Source: Bacteroidota bacterium (lineage in GTDB: Bacteria; Bacteroidota; Bacteroidia; Chitinophagales; Chitinophagaceae). Taken from it: DNA of 44,957 nt. How positions within the stretch are numbered: the stretch's first letter is position 1; each line of letters begins with the position of its first letter. Where the stretch lies: the NCBI GenBank assembly GCA_023423405.1, contig JAFAFR010000036.1, forward strand, positions 1 through 44,957. The letters run 5' to 3'. Both the position numbers and the translations under genes were made by a program. The notes beneath the pieces were generated by a model. That model saw nothing but the letters and a program-made list of their open reading frames with translations. It ran no database searches and had not been told where the DNA came from. Positions 34,168 through 41,396 of the stretch are shown here, piece after piece.

Positions 34168-34929
34168 CTACACGCCCGCAATGCGTTTCTTGTACTCCGC
34201 CAGCGCATCTTCCAGTCTTTCGCGCGCCGTGGTATCGCCCGGCACATTGTGTGAGGGATGAATATGCAGCTTCACGCCTTTCTCCACCAGGATTTCCGCT
34301 ACCGTAATAACCGTCATCCATACACAGGTGATGAAGGCCATCGTAGATACAGGGCCGAGTTTGTCCTGGTGATTTTTGATAGCCACGGAAGCATCCCCAA
34401 TGGGCGCACAGGTATCCACCACAATATCCGCCAGTTCAAAAATGGTCTTACCGCTGGAGTGACGGGTTTGTTTTCCTTCTGCTTCAGCAGCCGAACCAAA
34501 AGCGATCACCTTCATGCCTTTCTTCCTCGCTTCGATGGCCACATCGATATTCACGTTATTGATACCGGAATGTGAAAAGAGCCACATCGTATCGCGCGGA
34601 TCAAAATTGTACCCTTTCATGATCTCCACACCATATCCTTCCACCCTTTCCAGGAATACGAATTGGTGCACGCCCATTTCGCCGGTAATGCGGGTGAAGA
34701 AGGTAAGGGGCAGCTCCACCATCGGATGAAATCCTACAAAACCTCCGATCCGTGGATACATTTCTTCGATGGGAATGGTCGCATGACCGCAACCGAAAGT
34801 ATGCACCCATCTCCCGCACTCAATACTGGCAGCCATCACTTCGGCGGCTTTCCGGATATTGTCCATTTGTGTTCCTTCGATCCGGGTCATTACGTCTCTG
34901 GCATTCGAAAGCCATTGTTTTGCTAACAT
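34168..34929 (-). CDS. SIS-domain sugar isomerase-like protein (UPF0309 type)
   Basis: A 253-residue SIS-fold protein. FGCGHATIPIEEMYPRIGG and the sugar-phosphate loop FSHSGINNVNIDVAIEARKK with VIAFGS correspond to the UPF0309 group, which binds phosphosugars. It might isomerise, deaminate or cleave an ether bond, as other SIS proteins do; which one is not clear. It is the last gene of a four-gene minus-strand unit (GH9, ROK, MFS, SIS) and starts 6 bases after the transporter stop. So it would work on the sugar phosphate made by the kinase. Confidence 0.85.
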   Translation of the reverse strand: MLAKQWLSNARDVMTRIEGTQMDNIRKAAEVMAASIECGRWVHTFGCGHATIPIEEMYPRIGGFVGFHPMVELPLTFFTRITGEMGVHQFVFLERVEGYGVEIMKGYNFDPRDTMWLFSHSGINNVNIDVAIEARKKGMKVIAFGSAAEAEGKQTRHSSGKTIFELADIVVDTCAPIGDASVAIKNHQDKLGPVSTMAFITCVWMTVITVAEILVEKGVKLHIHPSHNVPGDTTARERLEDALAEYKKRIAGV

Positions 34930-34935
34930 ATTTGT

Positions 34936-36093
34936 TTATTTATTGATGGTAGATTGATTGTTCCGGAATATAACCAGGCTGATGACCATCATACACGCAA
35001 TCACGAAATACGATACGGTGGTAAGATGACCGATACCATAATGATGCACCACCACACCCACCAGGTAATTGAGCAGCATATTGCCGATCAGCGCAAATGC
35101 AAACACGAAGCTGAATGCCGTACCGCTCTGTGCCGGGAACCGCTCTCCCACGATACCCAGCATCACCGGAAAGCCAGCGGCCACGCCTGCTCCGGACAGA
35201 ACCAGCCCTGTCATCAACAGCGGCTTATAATGACCTGCCTGCATCAGCAATACACCCGTGGCCAGCAACAGCAGGCAGGTATAAATGGCGTTCTTTGGCT
35301 GCTGTTTGGCCAGCAGGCTTCCATTCAGCAGGCGCATCAGCACCATGCCCGCAACATGCAGCGTGAGTGCAAAAAGTGCAGTCTTTTCATCCATTCTCCC
35401 TTTTTCAACCAGATAAGTTGTTGCCCAGTTGTTGATGATGGCTTCAATACTGCTTTGAAAGAACAGGAAGAAAGCGATCAGCACCAGGTTTCCGTCCAGC
35501 AGCTGTTTCCACCGGGCGGCGGATCCGGGCGCTTTCTTTTTGGCGCCGGGAAAACGGATGAACGTATAACCCAGACCAATAACCGCAGTAAAAACGCCCA
35601 CTCCCGCCACTACCTGGCTGGCTGCAAACCTGTCATTGAATATCCCCAGTACCAGTGGCATTCCCAGGGCGCCAATGCCGAAGAAAACACCCAGCAGGCT
35701 CAGGTCCGCACCTTTGTTGCGGGTGCTGATATCGGCCACTACTGCGTTGGCCGCGCCGTTGACAATGCCGCTTCCCACACCAAACACGTATATGCTGAGC
35801 CGGAGCCAGGATAAGGAGCTGGCATATGCGATGCCTTCGAATCCTGCAAACATGCCCATACAAGCCAGTACCAGCAACCATTTATAACCATACCGGTCGC
35901 AAACAGGACCAAAGATCAGGGAGCCTGTCAATATGCCGACGGGCAGCAAGGAGAACAAGGTTCCTGCCGCGATCCCGCCGAGTTGAAATCTCTGTTTGAG
36001 AAACCCGGCCACCGCGCCAAGGGTGATCAGGCTGATGCCAAAGAGCAACATGCCCATACAGGCCGCCAGGAAAACAAGATTTTTTTTATACAT
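34936..36093 (-). CDS. MFS sugar transporter
   Basis: About 385 residues with around 12 membrane helices (first: NLVFLAACMGMLLFGISLIT). The loop FGPVCDRYGYKWLLV between helices 2 and 3 carries the MFS motif G-x-x-x-D-R-x-G, supporting the fold. The start ATG at 36093 was chosen. The longer frame begins with TTG inside the kinase gene and adds seven residues. It sits 10 bases after the ROK kinase stop and 6 bases before the SIS gene. The likely cargo is the sugar released by the secreted GH9 enzyme. Inner membrane, probably proton-coupled. Confidence 0.85.
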   Translation of the reverse strand: MYKKNLVFLAACMGMLLFGISLITLGAVAGFLKQRFQLGGIAAGTLFSLLPVGILTGSLIFGPVCDRYGYKWLLVLACMGMFAGFEGIAYASSLSWLRLSIYVFGVGSGIVNGAANAVVADISTRNKGADLSLLGVFFGIGALGMPLVLGIFNDRFAASQVVAGVGVFTAVIGLGYTFIRFPGAKKKAPGSAARWKQLLDGNLVLIAFFLFFQSSIEAIINNWATTYLVEKGRMDEKTALFALTLHVAGMVLMRLLNGSLLAKQQPKNAIYTCLLLLATGVLLMQAGHYKPLLMTGLVLSGAGVAAGFPVMLGIVGERFPAQSGTAFSFVFAFALIGNMLLNYLVGVVVHHYGIGHLTTVSYFVIACMMVISLVIFRNNQSTINK

Positions 36094-36103
36094 GGGCCAA
36101 TCG

Positions 36104-37060
36104 TTATCGGGCAATGATCGTTTGCAGCGCCAGCAATCCCGCTCCCCAGCAACCGGCCGCTGTGCCGAGTTGCGAGGGCACTATCTGCACCCGTTGCATA
36201 CTCAGTGGCTGCGCCCACCGGGCTGCCTCCTCCCGAATAGCCGGTATCAATGGTATGGCCGGACCAAATATCCCACCTCCCATGATGATCTTTTCAGGGT
36301 TGAATATGCTCACCAGGTTGGCCACGGCCATCCCCCACCATTCCACACATTGCAATATGACCTGCGTTGCCAGCCGATCGTTCTGTTCAAAGGCAGCAAA
36401 AACAGCCGCTGCATCGGGACTTCCACCGTGCCTGGTTCTGAGCACTCCGTTATAGGAGCTGTCAGTGGCCAATAATTCACCGGCCACTTTGGCAATGCCG
36501 TCGCCCGAGGCAAGGGTCTCGAAATGTCCGCATTGCCTGTATTTGGGAAGCCAGGGTCTTTCCAGCGCCATCCATCCGATGGCGCCGGCCGCATTGTTAT
36601 GGCCCCTGAGAAAATGTCCGTCGGCCAGGATGCCCGCGCCTATGCCGGTACCTACTCCTATAAAAACAGCGTCTGTGCATCCCTGTGCTGCACCCTTCCA
36701 TGCTTCGCCCATGATATAACAAGTTCTGTCGCTGTCCATGCAAACAGGAATGCCCGGCGCCACCGCCCCGATCTCATCGGCCAAAGGATACTGGTCCCAA
36801 CCGGGAATATTCGGCGCCCAAACGGTGCCCTCTTTTCGGTTACTGATCCCCGGTATGCATACCCCGATGGCGGTCACCGGGTCTCCCTGCTTTATTTGTT
36901 CCTGCAGCAGTTCCTGCACCCGGGCTGTAAGCAGCGCGCCCACGGCCGTTCCACCGCGCTTTTCCAGCGGAACCGTTTCGTGCTGCAGCAGTACCGCGCT
37001 TTCAGAGAAAACGGCTGTTGCCAGTTTTGTACCGCCCAAATCGATCCCTAATAGCGACAT
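36104..37060 (-). CDS. ROK family sugar kinase-like protein with altered substrate/zinc motifs
   Basis: A 318-residue ROK protein without the HTH of ROK repressors. The phosphate loop DLGGTK is at about 7-12, catalytic-type Asp111 in MDSDRT, and the GVGTGIGAGI strand is present. The usual ExGH sugar-binding motif reads A160-I-G-W163, and the CxCGxxGCxE zinc cluster is reduced to QCGHFE. So the zinc site is lost and sugar recognition must differ from glucokinase or N-acetylmannosamine kinase. Phosphorylation of the imported sugar is likely but not certain. The gene starts 37 bases after GH9 and ends 10 bases before the MFS gene. Confidence 0.85.
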   Translation of the reverse strand: MSLLGIDLGGTKLATAVFSESAVLLQHETVPLEKRGGTAVGALLTARVQELLQEQIKQGDPVTAIGVCIPGISNRKEGTVWAPNIPGWDQYPLADEIGAVAPGIPVCMDSDRTCYIMGEAWKGAAQGCTDAVFIGVGTGIGAGILADGHFLRGHNNAAGAIGWMALERPWLPKYRQCGHFETLASGDGIAKVAGELLATDSSYNGVLRTRHGGSPDAAAVFAAFEQNDRLATQVILQCVEWWGMAVANLVSIFNPEKIIMGGGIFGPAIPLIPAIREEAARWAQPLSMQRVQIVPSQLGTAAGCWGAGLLALQTIIAR

Positions 37061-37097
37061 ACGCTTTGTTTGAGACTGCTAAAGATTGTATCTAAAA

Positions 37098-38855
37098 TTA
37101 TTTTCCCGCTGCCCATTGAAAAGCCGCAAGCAGGTAGATGAGCGAGGCTGTTCCATCCATGGTTGGCTCGTTGGTGGAATAGTCTCCATAGTCATCATGA
37201 TATACCGCCAGTTGGCTTTGAAAAGGCGCATATTGGTCGGGGTTATTCAGCCTGATACCGATCAGGTTGTTATAAATATTACCATACACCGGTCCGTCCA
37301 CCAGTCCGCCATCGATCGGCGCCTTCATAAGATGCGTGAATGCTGCATGCGGGTCGACGGGTGTATCGCCCTGAGCCGGCAGCCCGTAGACCATGGAAGT
37401 GCCCCAGGGATTGCATCCAAAAAGCCAGTCGAAATTGGCCTGTTCCAGTTCACTGAACTGCGTGTCGTTAGCCAGTTGCCGGTACCAGAAACACTGGATT
37501 GCAAAGGATGTGGTGAGGTTATTACTGCACCAGATGAAAGGAATGCCCCGGTAAAATGCATTGGTCCTGGCCTTATCCCACACGCGAACGATACCCGTAC
37601 GATAGTACTGGATGACAGAATCGCGCTGCTTTCCTTTCAGGATCCTGCCCAGTTCGTTGTGGCCCAGGTTGATGAAAGGATACCATTGGTAATGTTTGGC
37701 GGTATCGCCGCCGAGCCAGGGTGTTACCGGCTCCTGTCTTGCATAGTACAGGGCCTCATCGGTGCGGCCTAAACTGGCGGCAGCAAACTCCATATCATCT
37801 GCCCAGTTGTCTTCCGCGTAGATATAAGGAGACTTCACCGAAGCTGTTTGTGTAACGCCCGGCTTTTTCAATGCGAACCGGTACGCCGTTCCGGCCTTGT
37901 ACTGCAAAAGGCTGCTGTAGTCTTTATCGATATGCTGATAAATGGCAGAGGCGATGGAGAATGCGCTGGCAAACTTGCCGGCAGTAGAAGAAGTGCCGGT
38001 GGTGGTGTTCATGAATTTACCACGCACCTGCGGCTCTCCGCTGATGAAATAGACGGGGCGTTCATAACCGCGGCCGTACATACTATCGAGACCGGGTATG
38101 CGCATACCGGCATGATCCCTGTCGTCCGCGATCTGATTGAACATCCAATCGTCTTGGGGATGCATTTTCAGCAACCAGTCGAGCCCCCATTTTGCTTCGT
38201 CCAGTACATCCGCAATGCCATTGCTACCCGGCAAGCCGTTGGCAGCATGGTGGTCGGTAAATACGGAGGGGAAGTCGCGCCAGGCCAGCAACAAATGCGC
38301 CGTGGCATTGGCGGAAGTGGTGGAATACTGGAGGTAGTCACTGGCATCGTGCCATCCGCCGGACACATTCACAAAACTGCTGTCGGGCATGGGGCCATAT
38401 AAAGTATAACCGTCGTACATATGACAGCTGTCTCTGAGAAAAGGGTTGAAACCCGAGCGCTGCTGGCGCATATACCGCAAACAGAAATCGGCCGCGCCAT
38501 CATACACATCTTTTCCGATCCTGAAAAAGGGCGACCGGGTGGAGCCGGCCTTCAGGTAGTAGGTGCCGGGTTTTGTGAAGGAAGAAAAATTCAGGCGCCA
38601 GGTCTGCAGGAACGGACCGTAGGAACCCATCGACCTGCCTGCTGTTTTGCCAAGCACTTTCTTACCAGTTGCCGAATCTATGAGCTCGAAAGAACGGATT
38701 GTCCCGTTGCCTTTGGTTCCATAAACGGCCGCTTTCACGCCACCCGGCGTGTACCCAAGCTGGTTGATTCGGATCCAGGCAGAGTCTGTATCCTGGGCTG
38801 TTGCGCAGGCGAAGGAGAACAAAACAGATAATATCCAGGTGATTTTTCTTGTCAT
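37098..38855 (-). CDS. secreted glycoside hydrolase family 9 protein
   Basis: A 585-residue enzyme: signal peptide 1-20 (ending ACATAQ), an Ig-like CelD_N domain (about 25-115, RINQLGYTPGGVKAAVYG), then the (alpha/alpha)6 GH9 barrel. The catalytic pair is GGWHDASDY (Asp170, Asp173) and the acid is Glu563 in DYSTNEPTMDG. All are intact. GH9 includes endoglucanases and exo-beta-glucosaminidases. The kinase, SIS and transporter neighbours favour an exo-enzyme releasing a monosaccharide, possibly an amino sugar, but this is inference. First gene of the operon, with a likely operator in front. Confidence 0.93.
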   Translation of the reverse strand: MTRKITWILSVLFSFACATAQDTDSAWIRINQLGYTPGGVKAAVYGTKGNGTIRSFELIDSATGKKVLGKTAGRSMGSYGPFLQTWRLNFSSFTKPGTYYLKAGSTRSPFFRIGKDVYDGAADFCLRYMRQQRSGFNPFLRDSCHMYDGYTLYGPMPDSSFVNVSGGWHDASDYLQYSTTSANATAHLLLAWRDFPSVFTDHHAANGLPGSNGIADVLDEAKWGLDWLLKMHPQDDWMFNQIADDRDHAGMRIPGLDSMYGRGYERPVYFISGEPQVRGKFMNTTTGTSSTAGKFASAFSIASAIYQHIDKDYSSLLQYKAGTAYRFALKKPGVTQTASVKSPYIYAEDNWADDMEFAAASLGRTDEALYYARQEPVTPWLGGDTAKHYQWYPFINLGHNELGRILKGKQRDSVIQYYRTGIVRVWDKARTNAFYRGIPFIWCSNNLTTSFAIQCFWYRQLANDTQFSELEQANFDWLFGCNPWGTSMVYGLPAQGDTPVDPHAAFTHLMKAPIDGGLVDGPVYGNIYNNLIGIRLNNPDQYAPFQSQLAVYHDDYGDYSTNEPTMDGTASLIYLLAAFQWAAGK

Positions 38856-38892
38856 AACCGTAAAGGAACACTTTATAATGGGGTAATCTGTT

Positions 38893-38943
38893 TTTTGCTG
38901 TTTTTATTAATACAATTTATAAATAACGCACGAAACAGCAAAA
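38893..38943. promoter_or_regulatory. perfect 11-bp inverted repeat between GH9 and deoR, likely repressor operators
   Basis: TTTTGCTGTTT at 38893-38903 and its exact reverse complement AAACAGCAAAA at 38933-38943, centres 40 bases apart, in the 145-base gap between the divergent GH9 and DeoR starts. This is the arrangement expected for a DeoR-family repressor acting on both directions, perhaps by looping. Binding is inferred, not shown. Confidence 0.6.
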
Positions 38944-38972
38944 TAAAATCAAATGTGGTTTGCAGCAGTTTT

Positions 38973-38980
38973 TATATTTG
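38973..38980 (+). promoter_or_regulatory. candidate -7 promoter element for the DeoR gene
   Basis: TATATTTG matches TAnnTTTG exactly and ends 20 bases before the ATG at 39001. A -33 TTG at the usual spacing is not obvious. The inverted repeat above lies just upstream, a place suited to self-repression. Confidence 0.5.
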
Positions 38981-39000
38981 TTGTACAATTCAAAACGGAC

Positions 39001-39744
39001 ATGCTTCGGGAAGAGCGCCAGAACATCATCATCAACCAGATCAATCTGCACCACAAAGTGCTTACTGCTGATCTCAGTAAACTGTTGAGTGTTTCGCTCG
39101 ACACGGTTCGCCGCGACCTGCAGGAACTGGAAGAAAGCGGACGGATCGTGAAAGTGCATGGCGGTGCGGTATCCAAGTCTTTTCATATCCCCTTCCAGCA
39201 GCCTACGGTGTATGCCAGGGAGGAGAAAAAGGAAGTGGCGCATAAGGCATTGTCCCTTTTCAAAGACGGCATGGACGTGCTGATGGGCGGCGGCACCATT
39301 ATGCTGGAGCTGGCCCGCATCATTCCCAAAAACCACAAAGGCACGGTATTCACGGTAAGTCCGCTCGTGGCCCTGGAGATCGCCCAGCGGTCAAATATCC
39401 GCGTGATCCTTATCGGCGGTGAAGTTTCGCACGACGCCTACCTGTGTACAGGGCCAACGGTGATCAGCCAGCTTGCGGAACTGCGTGCCGACATTGCCTT
39501 CATTGGCGCCAATGGCCTGTCGGTCAAAGAAGGGCTGACGGACCAGAACTGGGACGTGGTGCAGGTGAAAAAAGCACTGATGAAAGCCGCCGGCAAAACG
39601 GTGGCGCTCTGCATCTCCGAAAAAATAGACCGGCCCCAGAAGCTGGTGGTCAACCCCCTGCGCGCCATTCACACCCTCCTTACAGAGCTCTCCCCCGGCG
39701 ACAAGCGATTGCAGAAATATGCGAAAGTGGTGAAGGTGGTATAA
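39001..39744 (+). CDS. DeoR/GlpR family transcriptional repressor
   Basis: A 247-residue regulator starting MLREERQNIIINQI. The N-terminal HTH (VLTADLSKLLSVSLDTVRRD then LQELEESGRIVKVHGG) is the DeoR signature. The C-terminal sensor domain (VLMGGGTIMLELARII, GANGLSVKEGLTDQN) binds phosphosugars. A longer frame starts 48 bases upstream but lacks family similarity and overlaps the promoter element. It is divergent from GH9 and probably represses the GH9-ROK-MFS-SIS operon until its phosphosugar appears. An 11-bp repeat array begins 29 bases past its stop. Confidence 0.92.
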   Translation: MLREERQNIIINQINLHHKVLTADLSKLLSVSLDTVRRDLQELEESGRIVKVHGGAVSKSFHIPFQQPTVYAREEKKEVAHKALSLFKDGMDVLMGGGTIMLELARIIPKNHKGTVFTVSPLVALEIAQRSNIRVILIGGEVSHDAYLCTGPTVISQLAELRADIAFIGANGLSVKEGLTDQNWDVVQVKKALMKAAGKTVALCISEKIDRPQKLVVNPLRAIHTLLTELSPGDKRLQKYAKVVKVV

Positions 39745-39773
39745 GCATTTCTGTCAGTAGTTTGGGGGTGCAC

Positions 39774-39862
39774 ATTCTATACTCATTGTATAGTGATTGT
39801 ATAGTGTTTTGTATACTCCCCCTATAGTGCTTCGATACTCCGGCTATGGTGTTTGTATAGTA
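39774..39862 (+). repeat. 11-bp tandem repeat array 1 (8 degenerate units)
   Basis: Eight units in a row with an 11-base period and only one extra base (at 39807). Examples are ATTCTATACTC (39774), ATTGTATAGTG (39785 and 39796), CCCCTATAGTG (39819) and CGGCTATGGTG (39841). The core is TATAGTG or TATACTC with a variable 4-base lead. Most units end in S-T-S, where S is G or C. The period is not a multiple of three, so it is not coding. One helical turn per unit would put all cores on one DNA face. Confidence 0.85.
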
Positions 39863-40461
39863 AGGCGAGCCGCGCGTTTGCCGGATCCTTTGTGTCGTCG
39901 TTGGTGCTTCTTGCCTGTTCATGGCCTGTTCGTAGCCCCGGAACGACCTCGGGCAGGGCAGCCTGGAAGGCGGCTGTCCCGGGCGGCTTGTCTATTCCGT
40001 TGACGGGATATGGTGATGCCACTCTGTTGCTGAGCTGCAAACGCATGTTATTGCCGGCAATTTTCTGGGCCGGCTGCCTGCCGGTATGCCGGGTGAAACC
40101 ATTTTTCATAAAATCTCGTTTTCAGGTACTGGTTAATGGAACAGCAACAACGATATCCTAATGAAAAATCAAATCCAACCTATTTTCACAATCTGTACAA
40201 AATGCGGAATTATCTGTTCAAATCGTGGCATAATCGGTAGTTACAGACTGGGCAAAAATGAGTTTCTGTGTATTTGGAGGATGAAAATGGGAAGTAAAAC
40301 GCTCCCGGATCTTGCGTTTTGGTTCCCGGATTTGCAGTTGGGGCCACCTTGGGGAAACAGCGATGATCTCAGGCGGCTTTACTGCAAGGATTTTTGAAAA
40401 GTGAAGATGCTGTTCCGAAAACAACTGTGCCTGAAAAAAGTATAGCGGGTACCCTTTCTGA

Positions 40462-40533
40462 AAAATAGTATCCTTTGCCTTCGACAGGATTTGCGCCTGT
40501 TAGTATAACAATTTGCAAAAATGATACTATTTT
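40462..40533. repeat. nested inverted repeats at the island's left edge
   Basis: The outer arms AAAATAGTATC (40462-40472) and GATACTATTTT (40523-40533) are a perfect 11-bp inverted repeat. Inside is ACAGG (40484-40488) pairing with CCTGT (40496-40500). A perfect 12-base palindrome TATTGCGCAATA follows at 40539-40550. Together they could form a cruciform or a structured RNA, or mark an old recombination site. Confidence 0.6.
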
Positions 40534-40596
40534 AGGCGTATTGCGCAATAAGGCTGCGTAAATGCAGACGTCACCTGCTATACTAAAACGACAACC

Positions 40597-41211
40597 ATGC
40601 CGATAATACACAGATACATAAACGACTTAGAAACAATTGAACAACAAAGGCAATTTTGTGGTCAATCCATAAACTCAAACTCCAATATTTTAATAATTGG
40701 GACATTTAATCCGTCAGACGAAAGTTGCGAAAAACCCAATAATGCCCAATGGTTCTATGGTCGTAGACAAAGTAAATTTTGGAAATATCTGCCGACAGCT
40801 TTATCAGGGCAGTCACTTCACCCAATTGACAATCATGTGGGCTGTCCTCATACTTGGAAACAATATTGCATTGACAACAAAATTGTAATAATAGACCTAA
40901 TCAAAACCATTAATATAAATGACATTTTGCCAAACTTTGGCGACAGAGAAGTTGAATGCAAAATAATCCATGACCTTACAAATACTGTCCATTTTGACAT
41001 TACAAATGCTTTTAATGGCATTACTTTCAACAAGGTCTTATACTCGTTGACTTGGAGCGACAGTAAAATTAAAAGGCTACGACAAATAAGAAATATCATA
41101 AACCAATCATTACTTTACAACGGATGCATAAACAACGAACAACAAATCAAGTGTTGTTTGACACCTTCAAGAAATGACGCTTATCAATCATGGTATGACG
41201 CAATTAATTAG
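40597..41211 (+). CDS. uracil-DNA glycosylase-like superfamily protein
   Basis: A 204-residue protein, AT-rich. The segment ILIIGTFNPSDES (31-43) and FYGRRQSKFWKYLP (53-66) match the first conserved region of the UDG fold, where the water-activating residue and the Tyr/Phe pocket lie. CLTPSRNDAYQSWYDAI near the C-terminus matches the second (LPSPS..N-type) loop. The fold is therefore likely. Base excision activity is not proved, because several UDG-like families have other roles. First gene of the island, read on its own promoter or from upstream; no clear start signal is seen. Confidence 0.6.
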   Translation: MPIIHRYINDLETIEQQRQFCGQSINSNSNILIIGTFNPSDESCEKPNNAQWFYGRRQSKFWKYLPTALSGQSLHPIDNHVGCPHTWKQYCIDNKIVIIDLIKTININDILPNFGDREVECKIIHDLTNTVHFDITNAFNGITFNKVLYSLTWSDSKIKRLRQIRNIINQSLLYNGCINNEQQIKCCLTPSRNDAYQSWYDAIN

Positions 41212-41228
41212 AAGTACAACAGGCAACA

Positions 41229-41340
41229 CGGGTTTTGCGTCAGGCGGGCTGACGTGCAAACTTGTAGTTTTGTGCTTCTAGTGAACTTTAGTAATAAATT
41301 GAAACTTTGTGCTCTGAAGCTCGCCCGAACGCAAAGCCCG
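41229..41340. repeat. large imperfect palindrome in the spacer before the CoiA-like gene
   Basis: Left arm CGGGTTTTGCGT (41229-41240) pairs with right arm ACGCAAAGCCCG (41329-41340), 11 of 12 Watson-Crick plus one G-T. A second pair lies inside (CGGGC at 41245-41249, GCCCG at 41323-41327). The roughly 112-base element fills the spacer and is followed by GTTAGTGGC. The layout resembles attC-type gene-cassette junctions, but the core bases do not match the integron consensus strictly. Confidence 0.6.
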
Positions 41341-41345
41341 AAAAC

Positions 41346-41360
41346 GTTAGTGGCTATTTT
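41346..41360. repeat. 15-bp inverted partner, left copy (pairs with 42389-42403)
   Basis: GTTAGTGGCTATTTT here and AAAACAGCCACTAAC at 42389-42403 are reverse complements at 14 of 15 positions. They bracket the CoiA-like gene, one ending 36 bases before its start and the other beginning at its stop codon. Confidence 0.65.
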
Positions 41361-41396
41361 GGGACGACCCATCAAACCTGAAATTGACCATATGAA

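Larger units (their letters stand above)
39745..40596. other. 852-bp gene-free stretch between deoR and the AT-rich island
   Basis: It holds an 11-bp repeat array (39774-39862), a GC-rich segment without recognisable genes (about 39863-40140), and then increasingly AT-rich DNA with nested inverted repeats (40462-40550). Short open frames here have no family features and unlikely composition. It reads as the left junction of a foreign block. Confidence 0.6.

Noticed and set aside
40161..40611. Short frames in the gap before the island (78 and 80 residues).
   Set aside because: Irregular composition, no family motifs, and overlap with palindromic DNA.
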